From Rhyzopertha dominica (Eukaryota > Arthropoda > Insecta > Coleoptera > Bostrichidae), in the NCBI GenBank assembly GCA_025024175.1, contig QCXZ01000042.1:10123501-10187500 (forward strand): a stretch of DNA of 64,000 nt. The letters are read 5' to 3'. Shown one piece after another: positions 1 to 12,400 of the stretch. The first letter of the stretch is position 1. Every line of letters begins with the position of its first letter. A program made the translations under genes and the position numbers. The notes beneath the pieces were generated by a model. That model saw only the letters and a program-made list of their open reading frames with translations, was not told where the DNA came from and did no database searches.

Positions 1-2135
1 TCTGCCAAAAATCACAAAACACCAAAGACTACCCCCTTTGCTCTTTTTTGACCTTAAAATTTTGTCACCTCCGATTACGTTAAATTTAAGTGTCTTTACT
101 AATTTGGACCTCCTGAAGCTGGAAATGGTCTCAGTTGTTCGCTAGCGACAGCGGTTCGCTCGAAACGTGGACTAAATTATGTCGGCAGTCGTCCTAGCTC
201 GATTCTGAACTAATTTTCGGAATCTGGAGATCAAAGTACGTCTGTATGTCGATTTTGAGCTAAAAACAGGATCTGCCAAAAATCACAAAACACCAAAGAC
301 TACCCCCTTTGCTCGTTTTGGCCTTAAAATTTTGTCACCTCCGATTACGCTAAATTTAAGTGTCTTTACTAATTTGGACCTCCTGAAGCTGGAAATGGTC
401 TCAGTTGTTCGCTAGCGTCAGCGGTTCGCTCGAAACGTGGACTAAATTATGTTGCCAGACGTCCTAGCTCGATTCTGTACAAATTTTCGGAATCTGGAGA
501 TCAAAGTACGTCTGTATGTCGATTTTGAGCTAAAAACAGGATCTGCCAAAAATCACAAAACACCAAAGACTACCCCCTTTGCTCTTTTTTGACCTTAAAA
601 TTTTGTCACCTCCGATTACGCTAAATTTAAGTTTCTTTACTAATTTGGACCTCCTGAAGCTGGAAATGGTCTCAGTTGTTCGCTAGCGACAGCGATTCGC
701 TCGAAACGTGGACTAAATTATGTCGCCNGTCGTCCTAGCTCCATTCTGAACAAATTTTCGGAATCTGGAGATCAAAGTACGTCTGTATGTCGATTTTGAG
801 CTANAAACAGGATCTGCCAAAAATCACAANACACCAAAGACTACCCCCTTTGCTCTTTTTTGACCTTAAAATTTTGTCACCTCCGATTACGTTAAATTTA
901 AGTGTCTTTACTAATTTGGACCTCCTGAAGCTGGAAATGGTCTCAGTTGTTCGCTAGCGACAGCGGTTCGCTCGAAACGTGGACTAAATTATGTCGGCAG
1001 TCGTCCTAGCTCGATTCTGAACTAATTTTCGGAATCTGGAGATCAAAGTACGTCTGTATGTCGATTTTGAGCTAAAAACAGGATCTGCCAAAAATCACAA
1101 AACACCAAAGACTACCCCCTTTGCTCGTTTTGGCCTTAAAATTTTGTCACCTCCGATTACGCTAAATTTAAGTGTCTTTACTAATTTGGACCTCCTGAAG
1201 CTGGAAATGGTCTCAGTTGTTCGCTAGCGTCAGCGGTTCGCTCGAAACGTGGACTAAATTATGTTGCCAGACGTCCTAGCTCGATTCTGTACAAATTTTC
1301 GGAATCTGGAGATCAAAGTACGTCTGTATGTCGATTTTGAGCTAAAAACAGGATCTATCAAAAATCACAAAACACCAAAGACTACCCCCTTTGCTCTTTT
1401 TTTACCTTAAAATTTTGTCACCTCCGATTACGTTAAATTTAAGTGTCTTTACTAATTTGGACCTCCTGAAGCTGGAAATGGTCTCAGTTGTNCGCTAGCG
1501 ACAGCGGTTCGCTCGAAACGTGGACTAAATTATGTCGGCAGTCGTCCTAGCTCGATTCTGAACTAATTNTCGGAATCTGGAGATCAAAGTACGTCTGTAT
1601 GTCGATTTTGAGCTAAAAACAGGATCTGCCAAAAATCACAAAACACCAAAGACTACCCCCTTTGCTCTTTTTGGCCTTAAAATTTTGTCACCTCCGATTA
1701 CGCTAAATTTAAGTGTCTTTACTAATTTGGACCTCCTGAAGCTGGAAATGGTCTCAGTTGTTCGCTAGCGTCAGCGGTTCGCTCGAAACGTGGACTAAAT
1801 TATGTTGCCAGACGTCCTAGCTCGATTCTGTACAAATTTTCGGAATCTGGAGATCAAAGTACGTCTGTATGTCGATTTTGAGCTAAAAACAGGATCTATC
1901 AAAAATCACAAAACACCAAAGACTACCCCCTTTGTTCTTTTTTGACCTTAAAATTTTGTCACCTCCGATTACGCTAAATTTAAGTGTCTTTACTAATTTG
2001 GACCTCCTGAAGCTGGAAATGGTCTCAGTTGTTCGCTAGGGACAGCGATTCGCTTGAAACATGAACTAAATTATGTCGCCAGTCGTCCTAGCTCTATTCT
2101 GCGCAAATTTTTGGAATCTGGAGCTCAAAGTACCC
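1..2135. repeat. ~271-bp satellite array, eight units
   Basis: Tandem repeat whose units begin at about 1, 272, 542, 813, 1084, 1354, 1625 and 1895, giving periods of 270-271 bp. The last unit decays at about 2131. The array probably continues to the left, because the window opens inside it. Units fall into types: A (gtcggcagtcgtcc, later gaactaattttc), B (gttgccagacgtcc, later gtacaaattttc) and C (gtcgcc, later caaatttt). The order is A B C A B A B C-like, so A-B dimers of ~541 bp recur. Five ambiguous bases lie here (728, 804, 830, 1492, 1569), as expected where near-identical copies confuse assembly. No gene is seen. Confidence 0.97.
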
Positions 2136-2159
2136 TACTTACCCCAAAAACAATAGCTC

Positions 2160-2395
2160 GCTTTGGGTACTTGATATTTACATGTATACCAAATTTCAAG
2201 TTCATATGTTGTCTTTCAAAAGTTATCGCATCCGCACACAAAACCACAGACACACAGACAAGAATTTTTTTTGCTCAAATTTTGATTTTTTACATTTTTG
2301 ACCATTTTAAAGCGATTGAGCAAATAAAAATGTTTGAATTTTTTTTCGAGATACAGTACTTCCCATTCGTTGGACGTGGGAGTAATTAAATTTTT
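2160..2395 (+). repeat. Dispersed repeat tail abutting the satellite (copy A)
   Basis: This ~230-bp segment follows the satellite directly and matches 52769-52995 in the same orientation. Shared stretches include ttcatatgttgtctttc, ttgctcaaattttg, gaccattttaaagc and attgagcaaataa. Near its right end both copies carry a hairpin of the same geometry: here acttccc (2358-2364) and gggagt (2378-2383) around a 13-nt loop. An 8-bp inverted repeat, aagtaccc (2128-2135) and gggtactt (2165-2172), marks the junction with the satellite. The pair looks like a non-autonomous mobile element carrying an internal tandem array, but the family is not established. Confidence 0.7.
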
Positions 2396-2752
2396 GTTAA
2401 TAAGTTGTAAAAATAAAGACCTTTATTATTATTATGTGCAGTGAAAAATTTCCATGATTTTGGAAAGGTAGCCATAGAAAACACCGAACCAAGAAAAGTT
2501 AGAAAAACATATTTTATATTTCATAATAAATATTGTATTACACTAATACATCTAATTAATACATAAAAACAATTTAATAACAGAAATTCGTACAGTATAT
2601 ACACAAAACAGGTTAATACGTATAAATTAATCACGGAATGGAAGATAAGTCCCGACAATACACAGGAACTATGCGAAATGTCAAATTGACACTAGCACAT
2701 GCACTTTCGCACACTTTCCAGACCTTTTCCCGGCGTTCCTTTAAAGCAACCA

Positions 2753-5700
2753 TCAGCTCGGCTTAAGCGGTCTCGATTTGCCCTCGCCGAACTTCGGTTT
2801 CGAGCCGAACCATGACATTCTCCATTCCAACGTGTCGTTCAGTAGTTTCTCTTCATCGGGCGAGAATTTCAGCAGCGTCGCGACGGCCCTCGTCAAATGC
2901 TGCGCCTCATACTCCCTGCACGTTAGGAACTTTATGATGACGTGCTTGAGGTACTTGAAGTTGACGTCATCGTCGTCACGTTTCACCGTCGACGTTTGGT
3001 GGTTTTTGGTGGACGTTTGGCTGGGCGTGAGGATGGCTGCGGGGCTCGTGTCGAAAATGTCGTGGGAACTGGTCGTCCTCAGTTCCTGTTGCAGGGTCTT
3101 CTTCATGTCGGCTAGCCGGAGTTGTAACGTTTTTATATTCTGTAAAAAAGATTCCCTGAACAGTGACAAAAACAGGGGATGATGGTGCGAACAGCAAAGT
3201 TATTATGGAATGAGATACATTGTCGTCTTTTAAAAGATTAGTACCTCTTCACAGAGAAGTTGAAATTTTGTGCACTCCTAGAAAATGGCCAGGAGACAAA
3301 TTTGTGTCTTTAAAACAATCATGAAATGAATTAAACTTCCTCCGAAGTCAATAAATAAAAAAAACATTAAGCAATCTTCTCAGCAAAAGCATACCTTATT
3401 TTTTTCCACTAACCGATCTTCTAGTTCCACTATGGCTGTTCTCAACTGCTGTTCGATGCCTTTGCTTTCCTTTTCTTTGTACTTCTTGTTTTCCTCTTCG
3501 ATCTGGACTATCCTGTTCAACAAATCGTTCATCTCGCTCTCCTGCCTTCTCATGTTCTGCTTAACTATTTCCATTTGTTGAGATATTTCTGCATTTCGTA
3601 AAAGCGCTGCATTCTTCTCCGATGTAACCCTAAATGAATCAAAAGTTTAAGCTTAATTTTAGTTTACCTGTTGATGACAATTTAAAAAAAATATATCTAT
3701 CAGATTATCTCTTATAATTTCTGAGAACTCAGGCAAAAAATCACTCAAATGTTTACAATTTTTGTTTCTAACTTGCAAAAGGTTTTTCAGTAGGTTTTAC
3801 TCAAATTTTTAAGTTTCTTTTTATTATAACTTGCATGTTTTCCACCCATGTTTATGTATTAAGCATCAAAAGATATAGGATTTCGAGATTTAGCCAATAC
3901 AATAGACAGATTTTTAATATCTCTTATAGTTCCTAACAACCCATAAAATTAAGTTAAAAGTAATGTCAAAATATGCAGAATTAAGAGATATATCAGAAGA
4001 AAAAGGCAGGTTTTTTATAGTTCTTCAATAATCTAGTAAAAAAAAAACACCTTAAAAATCATTCATGGTTTGACATTTTTGGGCCATAACTGGCACATTC
4101 GTACACCCACATTTATGCATTTAGCACCAAAAAAAGTAGAATTTCAAGATTCATGTAGTATATGTAATTAGCACAAGATACAGAAGTTGAGAATTTCTTT
4201 GAAAATACAGATTTTAAGATGAAAAATACAGAATTTGTACAGCAAAATGCAGATTTTTACAAGCAAAACCCATTACAGATTACTGTATACTGTTTGAGGT
4301 CCAAATTTATACAACTTAGAAGTAATTTATTATCCACCCAACAAAAGAATTACAAACAAGTCATTGGTGGAAAACTGCTTTTTAATAGTTACATCTGAGT
4401 GAGCCAATAAATAAAGTAAAATGGTATAATTGGTAAATTGTTTCTACAACAAAAACTGTTTTATAGTTGTTGCACAAAATCATTTAAAATAAACGATGAG
4501 CCATGTAAATTTTATAAAGACTCATATATCAAAAACAATAACATTAAAAAAATAGTCTAGTTAAAAAGGAGATTGTCTGTTATCTTTTCACAGAACATTA
4601 TTTAGTTATTACTAAAATTTAAATGTTTTTTAGCAGCTACACTCATTTCAAAAATAAGTGGCTACAGTTTGATGTATTACAGAAATAAAGGGCAAACTTG
4701 GGCTCACATCACAGCTTGTTAATGAAAAACAACTAGGTAACATCTGCCAATAATTTTCCTACCTCGTTAAAGTCTTTTGTACATTCAAGGAGTTCGTCTT
4801 TTCCTCATTAAGTTCTTTCTCCAACCTTGTGATGTGTTGTTTCAATGATGTGTTTGCTTGATGCTCCGATTCCGCTGATAATTTCAACTTGCCGCATTCA
4901 TCTTCAGTCTTATCTAATTCTGATTCCGTGTTTTCTAAGTTTTTTCGCACAGCCTTAATTTCAGTATTGGCATTTTGCTGAAATGAAACAAATTTATAAG
5001 AATTTAATTTTATTTAAACACTTTCTAAGTTAACATCCAGTATATCCTAAAAAATTGATATATAACCATATACTCAATGTGATGTACAATATGGTTATTT
5101 TTTATTAGGCTTTTGTGTGGGGAAATTTGCTGACAACAGATTTATTATGAAATAGTTAAAACAAAATGTTTTAAAAGCCAAACACTTTTTAGCAGTTCGG
5201 CTGAAATATAACATGCACCCCTCACCATGAAAATATGTAACTAACTTTAATTAGCATAATGATAAGAAATTACATATGAAAGCTATGTAAGAAGTATTTA
5301 ATATTATAATGTGCTTGCTAGTGTCCCATTCATATGTATCAATTGTAACTTTACTCTGAAAAAATAAATGCATGGCCTATAATACTAATAAAAAACATAA
5401 ACAAAGAAAGGTACACCAAATTGGTTACCTATGAGAAAAGGAACAAGGGGAAAACAGAAATAAAAGCAGATAATGCAAGTTCCATAAAACATTTTTATTG
5501 TTCAAACCAACAAAAATAACAGTGCAAAACTTATAATGAAACAAAACAAAAAAAAATCATGCTTAAATTCTAAAAAGGAAAACACCGACTTCCGAGCCTT
5601 TAACTCACGATTTGTGTTTTTAGAAAGGCAACTTCTTCTTCTGACTCTGCCTTTATGGCTTTCATTTCATCAGACAGTTCCTGAATCTCCATAGTAAGTC

Positions 5701-8562
5701 TTTTGATTTTTGCCTCTTTGTTATTCAGTTCCAGCCTGTTACATTCCAATTCGGCTTCCATTTGGTTCACTCTTTCTAAAAGGGCTTCCTTTTCATGTAC
5801 TGCTCTACGTCTTTCAGTTCCTTCTTCAGCAGCTTGTCTGCTAAGGCGGCCAACCTAAAATTATTACATATTGTGATTACTGCAATGACGATTATTTTGT
5901 GGAATAGATAAACAGGAAAAAAAATTGTATTCCTTGACTTTTTGATTTGTACAGATCAAAGTGCACTTTCACATATGCTACAGAAAAAAAAGATATTGTT
6001 TTCATGCCTCAACTGACAATATAAAAAAGACCTCGTAATACCAAATTCATATGGTGTTACTTTAGTAGTACAAAATCAAAAACAAAAAAGTTTATCATAA
6101 CTAACCTGGGTCTCCAGAGAGGCAATCTTATCACTCCAGGAAGTCTTTATATCGGCCAAATGCAGATGCGCCTCCTCCAGCCGTTGCTCCAGTAATTTCC
6201 GTTCTGCATTAACGTGTTCATCACTGGAGGTCTCATTCTCCACCCTCTGTCGCAGCACGGCAACCAAATCCTCCAGGTGGCGCTTTTCTTCCTGACACTT
6301 GGCAAGTTCGGTCGCTAGCGCTGCCAAATCGCGGGCGCTCGAATGTCGCAAGCTTTCCAGATCGTCCTAAAAAAGCACCGCCATGAGGGTTTTAAAAATT
6401 TCGTTTGTTGTGTATACGTACATTCAAAGCGGAAGCACATACCTGTCCATATGGTGAAGCACACAATAAAAAAACGAAACAAACGGTGTCGGGTGCATGT
6501 GTTTTTCGGGTTATAGGTGCATTCCCTTTCAAAATAACAAAAGAGGTAAAGAGTAAATGCATTTGTAGGGGGCGAAAAATTTTAAGTTGTAAAAGCAACT
6601 GCGTACAAACATGAAGTATAAAGACCAAATGCTAAAGTCAATAAATCAATAAAATATGAGGGAAAGTTGAAATGTTCTTGGCCAACAAATATGTTTTAAT
6701 ATTACTTAGCTTGCACCTAGGTATTAAAATTATTTTTTTCCAAAACTGTTGCCGATATCCAATTTCAAATATAAATACCTTTTTTGCTATAAATAAAATT
6801 TATTGAAAATAGTTTGGGCATTTTTGATGTACATTCCCCATTATTTTACCCACCTCTGCAAATTCTGTACTTTGCTTCTTGCATTTTCAAAAAAAGTATA
6901 CTCTTTTTTACGAAAAGTTATGGGATTGTGACAAATTTAATTAATTTATATAAGATTCCCAAATATTAATTATGAACATCATCATGAACTAAACTCACAC
7001 TGTATATCAAAGAATTTTGACCATAATGTAATATAACTGACCTCGGCTTGACAGGCGCTTCTCGTTTTAATTTGAAGCTTAAAAACATAGTTAATTAAAA
7101 ATATATGGTACTATTTTTACAATGTCTTGCATATACAGGTCTGTACCCTGTGGTATGCCAGTTTTGTTGTTTTTAAAAGGTACCTTGGGTATTATTAAAG
7201 CTAGAATGATGATTAATAATTTAGTTGTATCCTAAAATTGAAAAAAAAGTCAATATTTCGATTGCCATGGGGCTTTTTATACTTTTATTTTAAAAAAGCT
7301 TCCTACAGTTGTATTTATGCAGAATCAAATAATGCAACTAATTTTTTGATATTATAAACAGTTTCCAGGATACAGGCCAAATATTTTTTTTTAAACAGAA
7401 ACCACATGACTCCATTTGACTTCTTTTTTGTACATTTCAAAAATATATAATTCCACTAATTTATTTTAATAAATAAAAAAGTTATAGCAATCTTTTAAAA
7501 TGTGCCAAAAGTAATATCTTGTGAAACAAAATGTGGCTTGTGAAGCAACTGATTATAACAAAAAAAGTGAAAGCAATAAATTCCACTATAAGCAATTACC
7601 TGCAAATAAAGAACTACACCATACAAATCTATTTATAGACACTAGCAAATAAACCAATTAGTTAAGTAAATAAATTCCTCGTTTTGCAACAGATCAAACT
7701 GTACTTGATAACTGTACAAAACTATGAAAAATCACCGAGCAAGGTAAATGACCTTGTTTAAATACCACATTTCATTGTAATTCACTTCTACCTGATATGG
7801 GTGTCGTATATACAAAATGATAAGAATTGATAAGCCAACATAATTCACAGCATAATTAGGGAATGAACCTAATGAATAATTGTTACTAACTAGACCCTTG
7901 CCAATAAAATACCTGAACATCACTGAGCAGTTCCTCTTGTCTCCTCAACCTCGTTATTTCTACTCGCAACTTTTCAAGCTGTTGATTTGCCTCTTTTAAG
8001 GCAGCAGTCTTTTCCGATAGTTCTTGTTCTCTTAAGTGCACTAAACGTTTAACTTTGGCCAATTCCTGAGTCTGTAAGTTCTCGATTTGCGTTTTGTCTT
8101 CCTGATGTTCAAATAGCTTTTGCCGAAACTCTAAAAGATAATAGGTTACGTTGGAAATACCGCAAAGCATAATGTATTACCTTCTGCGTTTCTCAGTGAT
8201 TCTTTCAATGAATTTATCTGTCGCAATGCGTCTTCCTTCTCCTTTTCCAGCTGCTGTAATTTCTTATCCTTTTCACTCATAACCTCTTTCCATTCTCGTT
8301 CTTTCTCGTCTAGCTTCTTCACATACTCAGTTTGTATCTTGAAAATCTTCTTCTTGAGGTCTTCTTCGTTTTTGACTGAATCACTGTCATCTTTCAGACC
8401 ATCCGAAGAAACTATAGAGTTTATACTTGAGGTAGATCCTTGGTGTGACCGTCCCCGCAATGAATCAAGTTTTTGGGCAGTAGACGTGGTTATTTTTGAT
8501 GTTAACTTGCTGATATCACTACCTGTCTCTTCCCTAATCTTGTTTTTCAAGGAGGCGAACAT
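2753..8562 (-). CDS. GOLGA1: Golgin-97 (golgin subfamily A member 1)
   Basis: A coiled-coil tether of the trans-Golgi network that is recruited by the GTPase ARL1 and captures endosome-derived carriers. Exons in transcript order: 8181-8562, 7913-8130, 7042-7077, 6106-6366, 5609-5854, 4763-4977, 3395-3629, 2753-3139. They join in frame to 659 aa (human about 767). The start MFASLKNKIREET resembles the golgin-97 amphipathic N-terminus. A long Glu/Lys/Gln-rich coiled coil fills the middle. The C-terminus holds a GRIP domain (about residues 590-645) with the ARL1-contact Tyr594 in FKYLKHVIIKF, then the family ending MSWFGSKP. The 36-nt exon 7042-7077 is the least certain, but it is in frame with good splice sites. 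No alternative family fits this GRIP domain as well. Confidence 0.93.
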
Positions 8563-9463
8563 TACTTACTACTTTGGCAATGTCTATCTGCGAGATATTT
8601 CATTTATTCAATGTCGATGATGTTACACACAACATTTGAGCTTATTGTAATTAAAAACAATTAAAAGATACACGTAACATTTATTTTAAATTCACTAAAT
8701 TTGTTAGCAGCTGTCAGCAATACACACCAACACTTCACACTACTGTCATTTTGCACGGCTACCAATGATTGATTAGTAAATCCCTAGGGGATGAATACAG
8801 CAAAAATTATATATTAAAACAAAACCTTCATCTGCGCCAGGTGCAGTTAATGTTATTAGTAAATTATATTTTAAGCATCAGCATACCAATTTTGACAAGT
8901 GCAGAGTGATTAAGCAGTTTACTTTAGAATTTTATGTTACAGAGTTTAATATCAGTTGGTACTGAAATACCCTAGCAAATTATTAGGTGGTAATAGCGGT
9001 AACTGTAATCAGGCAGTAATTTTAAAAAGAACCGGGAACAGCTCTTCGCGTTTCTGTTATCCTAATTCAAGATGGAAAGCTGTGACATTCTAGAAATAGC
9101 AAAAATACCAATCATGTGCCATCATGTTTATTTATCTTTTACGAATTGATTTTCCTTTTAAACATTTGACACCTATTTATAATTATTACAATTAGTGGTT
9201 CAAATGAATACATAGGATCTGATTTCTTCCTAATCATTTACCACATTTTGATCGCTTTAAAACTTATGAGCTGTGTGCTTCCTTTGTCAGTTGGCCTACA
9301 TATTTTGCAACGAATGTAGTACTGTAGTTCTGCTATTCCAGTTTGGTTTTTGCTGAGAATACAGTCGCAATTGTACAAAAGTACCTACAGAAGAAAGTAA
9401 CTAAATAAATTGATTTCTACAATGTTTTACAATAGTTTTAATATAAAATCAAGCTGTTCGACA
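8563..9463. other. Intergenic gap, golgin-97 upstream region
   Basis: About 900 bp between the golgin-97 start codon and the stop codon of the next minus-strand gene. It must hold the golgin-97 5' UTR and core promoter and the 3' UTR of the FATP-like gene. A possible minus-strand AATAAA lies at 9127-9132. I see no coding exon and no recognisable repeat. Confidence 0.6.
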
Positions 9464-12400
9464 TTATATCAATATATTATCTGCAACAATATCCTTATAC
9501 AAATCAGGTGTCAATAGATCATACGCTTCCTTTTTTTTATTGTAATAGAACAACTGGTCCTCTATAAAGTTAGGATCATATCCTTCCTGTATATAGACCT
9601 CTCTGCTGTAAACTATTCTATTTGTTTTTACTATTCTGATAAACACGGGCAACGAATAGCTTGGCAAGTGCTCCTTGATTTCTTTACAGAATTTCTTGCA
9701 TTTTATTTTGCCATCTTTATTTGCCAGCACAAGCATCGGCGCACGTTCCATACTATTTGGAACCTAAATAGTGCTCTGATGGTAAAGAGAATAGACACAA
9801 AGTGACTGAAACGTACCTTCACACCGTACACCATGCACTGCTGAATGCCAGTGGCAGATAGAATGATATTTCCCACTTCTTGAACAGAGATGTGTGACGC
9901 CCTCCATACGAAATTCACTCCACTTCTTCCCAAATAATAAAAATATCCTAGTTTGTCCCTCATGAAAATATCACCCGAAGCAAATGCACTGTCCCCATGC
10001 TAAATAATAATTTCGCAATAAATAAGTGTAAACTTGGTGACAAATATTTTCAGACAGTTCATATGCGTACTCCAAAAATATATCACAATTACAGAAAGAT
10101 TATGTTCAAATGAAGGCTATTATGAAAATATTCTTTAAATTAACACTGTTGGATATGCAGTATTTAATGGAATTTAAAAAAATACTTGTAGGGCATTTCA
10201 TATCAATTAATTACAAACATTTCTCTCACACCCAATTGAATTGTTACTACAGCCAACATATCAAGCTTTGGAATTGGACAAATGCATCAAATATTATCAC
10301 CTTCATACTAATAAATTCATTTTTTAACAAACTATAATATTAGGAGTTATAAGCTCTTTTGGTGTGAAACTAACTGCTACATAATGTACTTTACTTGTAG
10401 AAATGATGTTGGATTGTAGTGCTTTTCAGGTAAGATAGAGTTTGTTTTTAAACTTTTTCTCTACAAGAAATAAAAATCAGAAAATTGTTAATCAGTATAA
10501 ACTACATTTAAACATATTGCTTTAGTTAACATCAGAATTAGTGAAACAATTTAGGATTTCAGATTAAGAAAAAACTAAGATATATTTGTAAGATTTATGG
10601 AGCATGCATATGAACAAAACACAAACAGACTGATAAAGCAGTGTTTACGTCATGAAAGAAAAAAAAATTGTGTTAATGGATTTGAGAGTGAGTAAATACC
10701 TTTAAAACGTTATGGATCACCCTTGGTGAACGAGTGTCTGCTGTTAACAGAGAATTATGCATGTAACCATCGAATCTAGCCCCAGGTCTTGTCGAAATAA
10801 AGCCTACGAGCATTCCAGGTTCATCTAGAATAAAACATTAACTTTGCCATTGCTCGAAAGTGCAAAACAAGTGAAATTACTATCTTCGCACACAATGCAC
10901 AACCCGCTCACATCTCTGACTGGCAGCAAAGTATTTTTCCGCACGCGAATAACCTCGTTCGTCCTTACACCTTGAGGTAAGCAGTTCAACTTATAACCAG
11001 CGGCTCCATCATATATTTCCAAATTGACTGCAAGAAGATTATGAATGGAACCTAAGTTGAAAGAGTGGTGTATTACCTAAAGTTGCGGGCCCCTCGGAGG
11101 CCCCGTAAAATTCCCTGCTACGTAGATTGAATCTGTCCCAAAACTTGTGAGCTATATTTGGGTGCATCCCGCTACCATAAACTATTCTAATGCCATGGGT
11201 CTTGTCGTTAGGACTAGGTGGTTCCGCCAGCAAGTATCTACATATTTCACCACCGTACTGGCCAACCTTTTAGATACATATTTTAGTATCAATGGAATGC
11301 TTGGATATATATGAAAGTTATAATAAACAGAGAGTAGGTATTCAAAAATCTAGTCATAGAAAGTACTATAGGGTTTTGTATTTTCATATCAACAACTTGA
11401 ATTTTTTTATAATATACCCACCAGCATCAAAAAAGGAAATCTGCTATCTATACTTCTAAAGAAGAAGAGAAGAATTTTAGCACAAGTAACACACCAATGA
11501 AATTTTAAGTTCCATATAAAATATTGCAATTGTCAACTGCACTTTTCACATTTTTATTCTGAATAATAAAAGCTTAATCCATGTATGATCTCACAATGGT
11601 ATATTTACCTATGTCCTTGGGGAATAAATGAACTATTTTGTTTTAGTTTCTAAAAAAATAAAATTTTAAATGTTTTAAGCAAGTTCATATAGATAAGTAT
11701 AGTGTTTTTACAGCTGGCTGATTATTTTGAAGATTGTTAGTGATATTACATTGGATATTTTTGATTTATTATGTGAATACAAAACACCCTGTAAAAAGGA
11801 TGCTGTTAATTAGCACAAGAACATTTTGATTTAAAAAAGACAAATGATGGTTGTTCTGGCTCAGTAAAAGACACTTTCTAATTGCTAAAATGTTAATCAA
11901 ATCACTTACTGTACAACTGTGTTTCTTACAGTCGGCAAAATAATCCTTTGGAATGAAATGTCTTTTTATTGTAACAGGAATCAAATGCATTATGGTCGGC
12001 CCAACGCCAGTCATCAAATTGGTAATATTGTAAAACGGAAGGACGTTGTATATTTTCTCTTTTTCTGTCATTGATAGCATTCGAATTGTGGCCAGACCAT
12101 GGAACATAAATCTAACAAAAGATCTACATTTACTTTTTGGTCGATAAACAGCTTCAAACTTACTTCAATCTTGTTAAAGAAGCCTGGCCAACTTTAATCC
12201 ACAATATTTTATTAATGAGTAAAGCACTTTCGGCTAATAAGCCTTCGTCAAAAAAAAGCATTCTGACGTCAAATTAATACAATGAATCTGAAAAGCTAAA
12301 TAAGCATTCTTGATGTTTTCAAAGTTGTTTTCCATTTTTGGTCAAGTTTACTCCTTTAGATTTTTAGATTCATTTTATTAATGTAATAACGTCAATATTT

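Noticed and set aside
1..2135. CRISPR-like repeat array
   Set aside because: Units are contiguous 271-bp copies with no unique spacers, in a eukaryotic genome.
2054..2389. Plus-strand frame of 111 codons after the satellite
   Set aside because: It is composed of the last satellite unit and the dispersed repeat tail, with low-complexity residues; not a gene.
2778..3182. Plus-strand frame of 134 codons
   Set aside because: Exact antisense of the golgin-97 GRIP exon; a shadow of its base composition.
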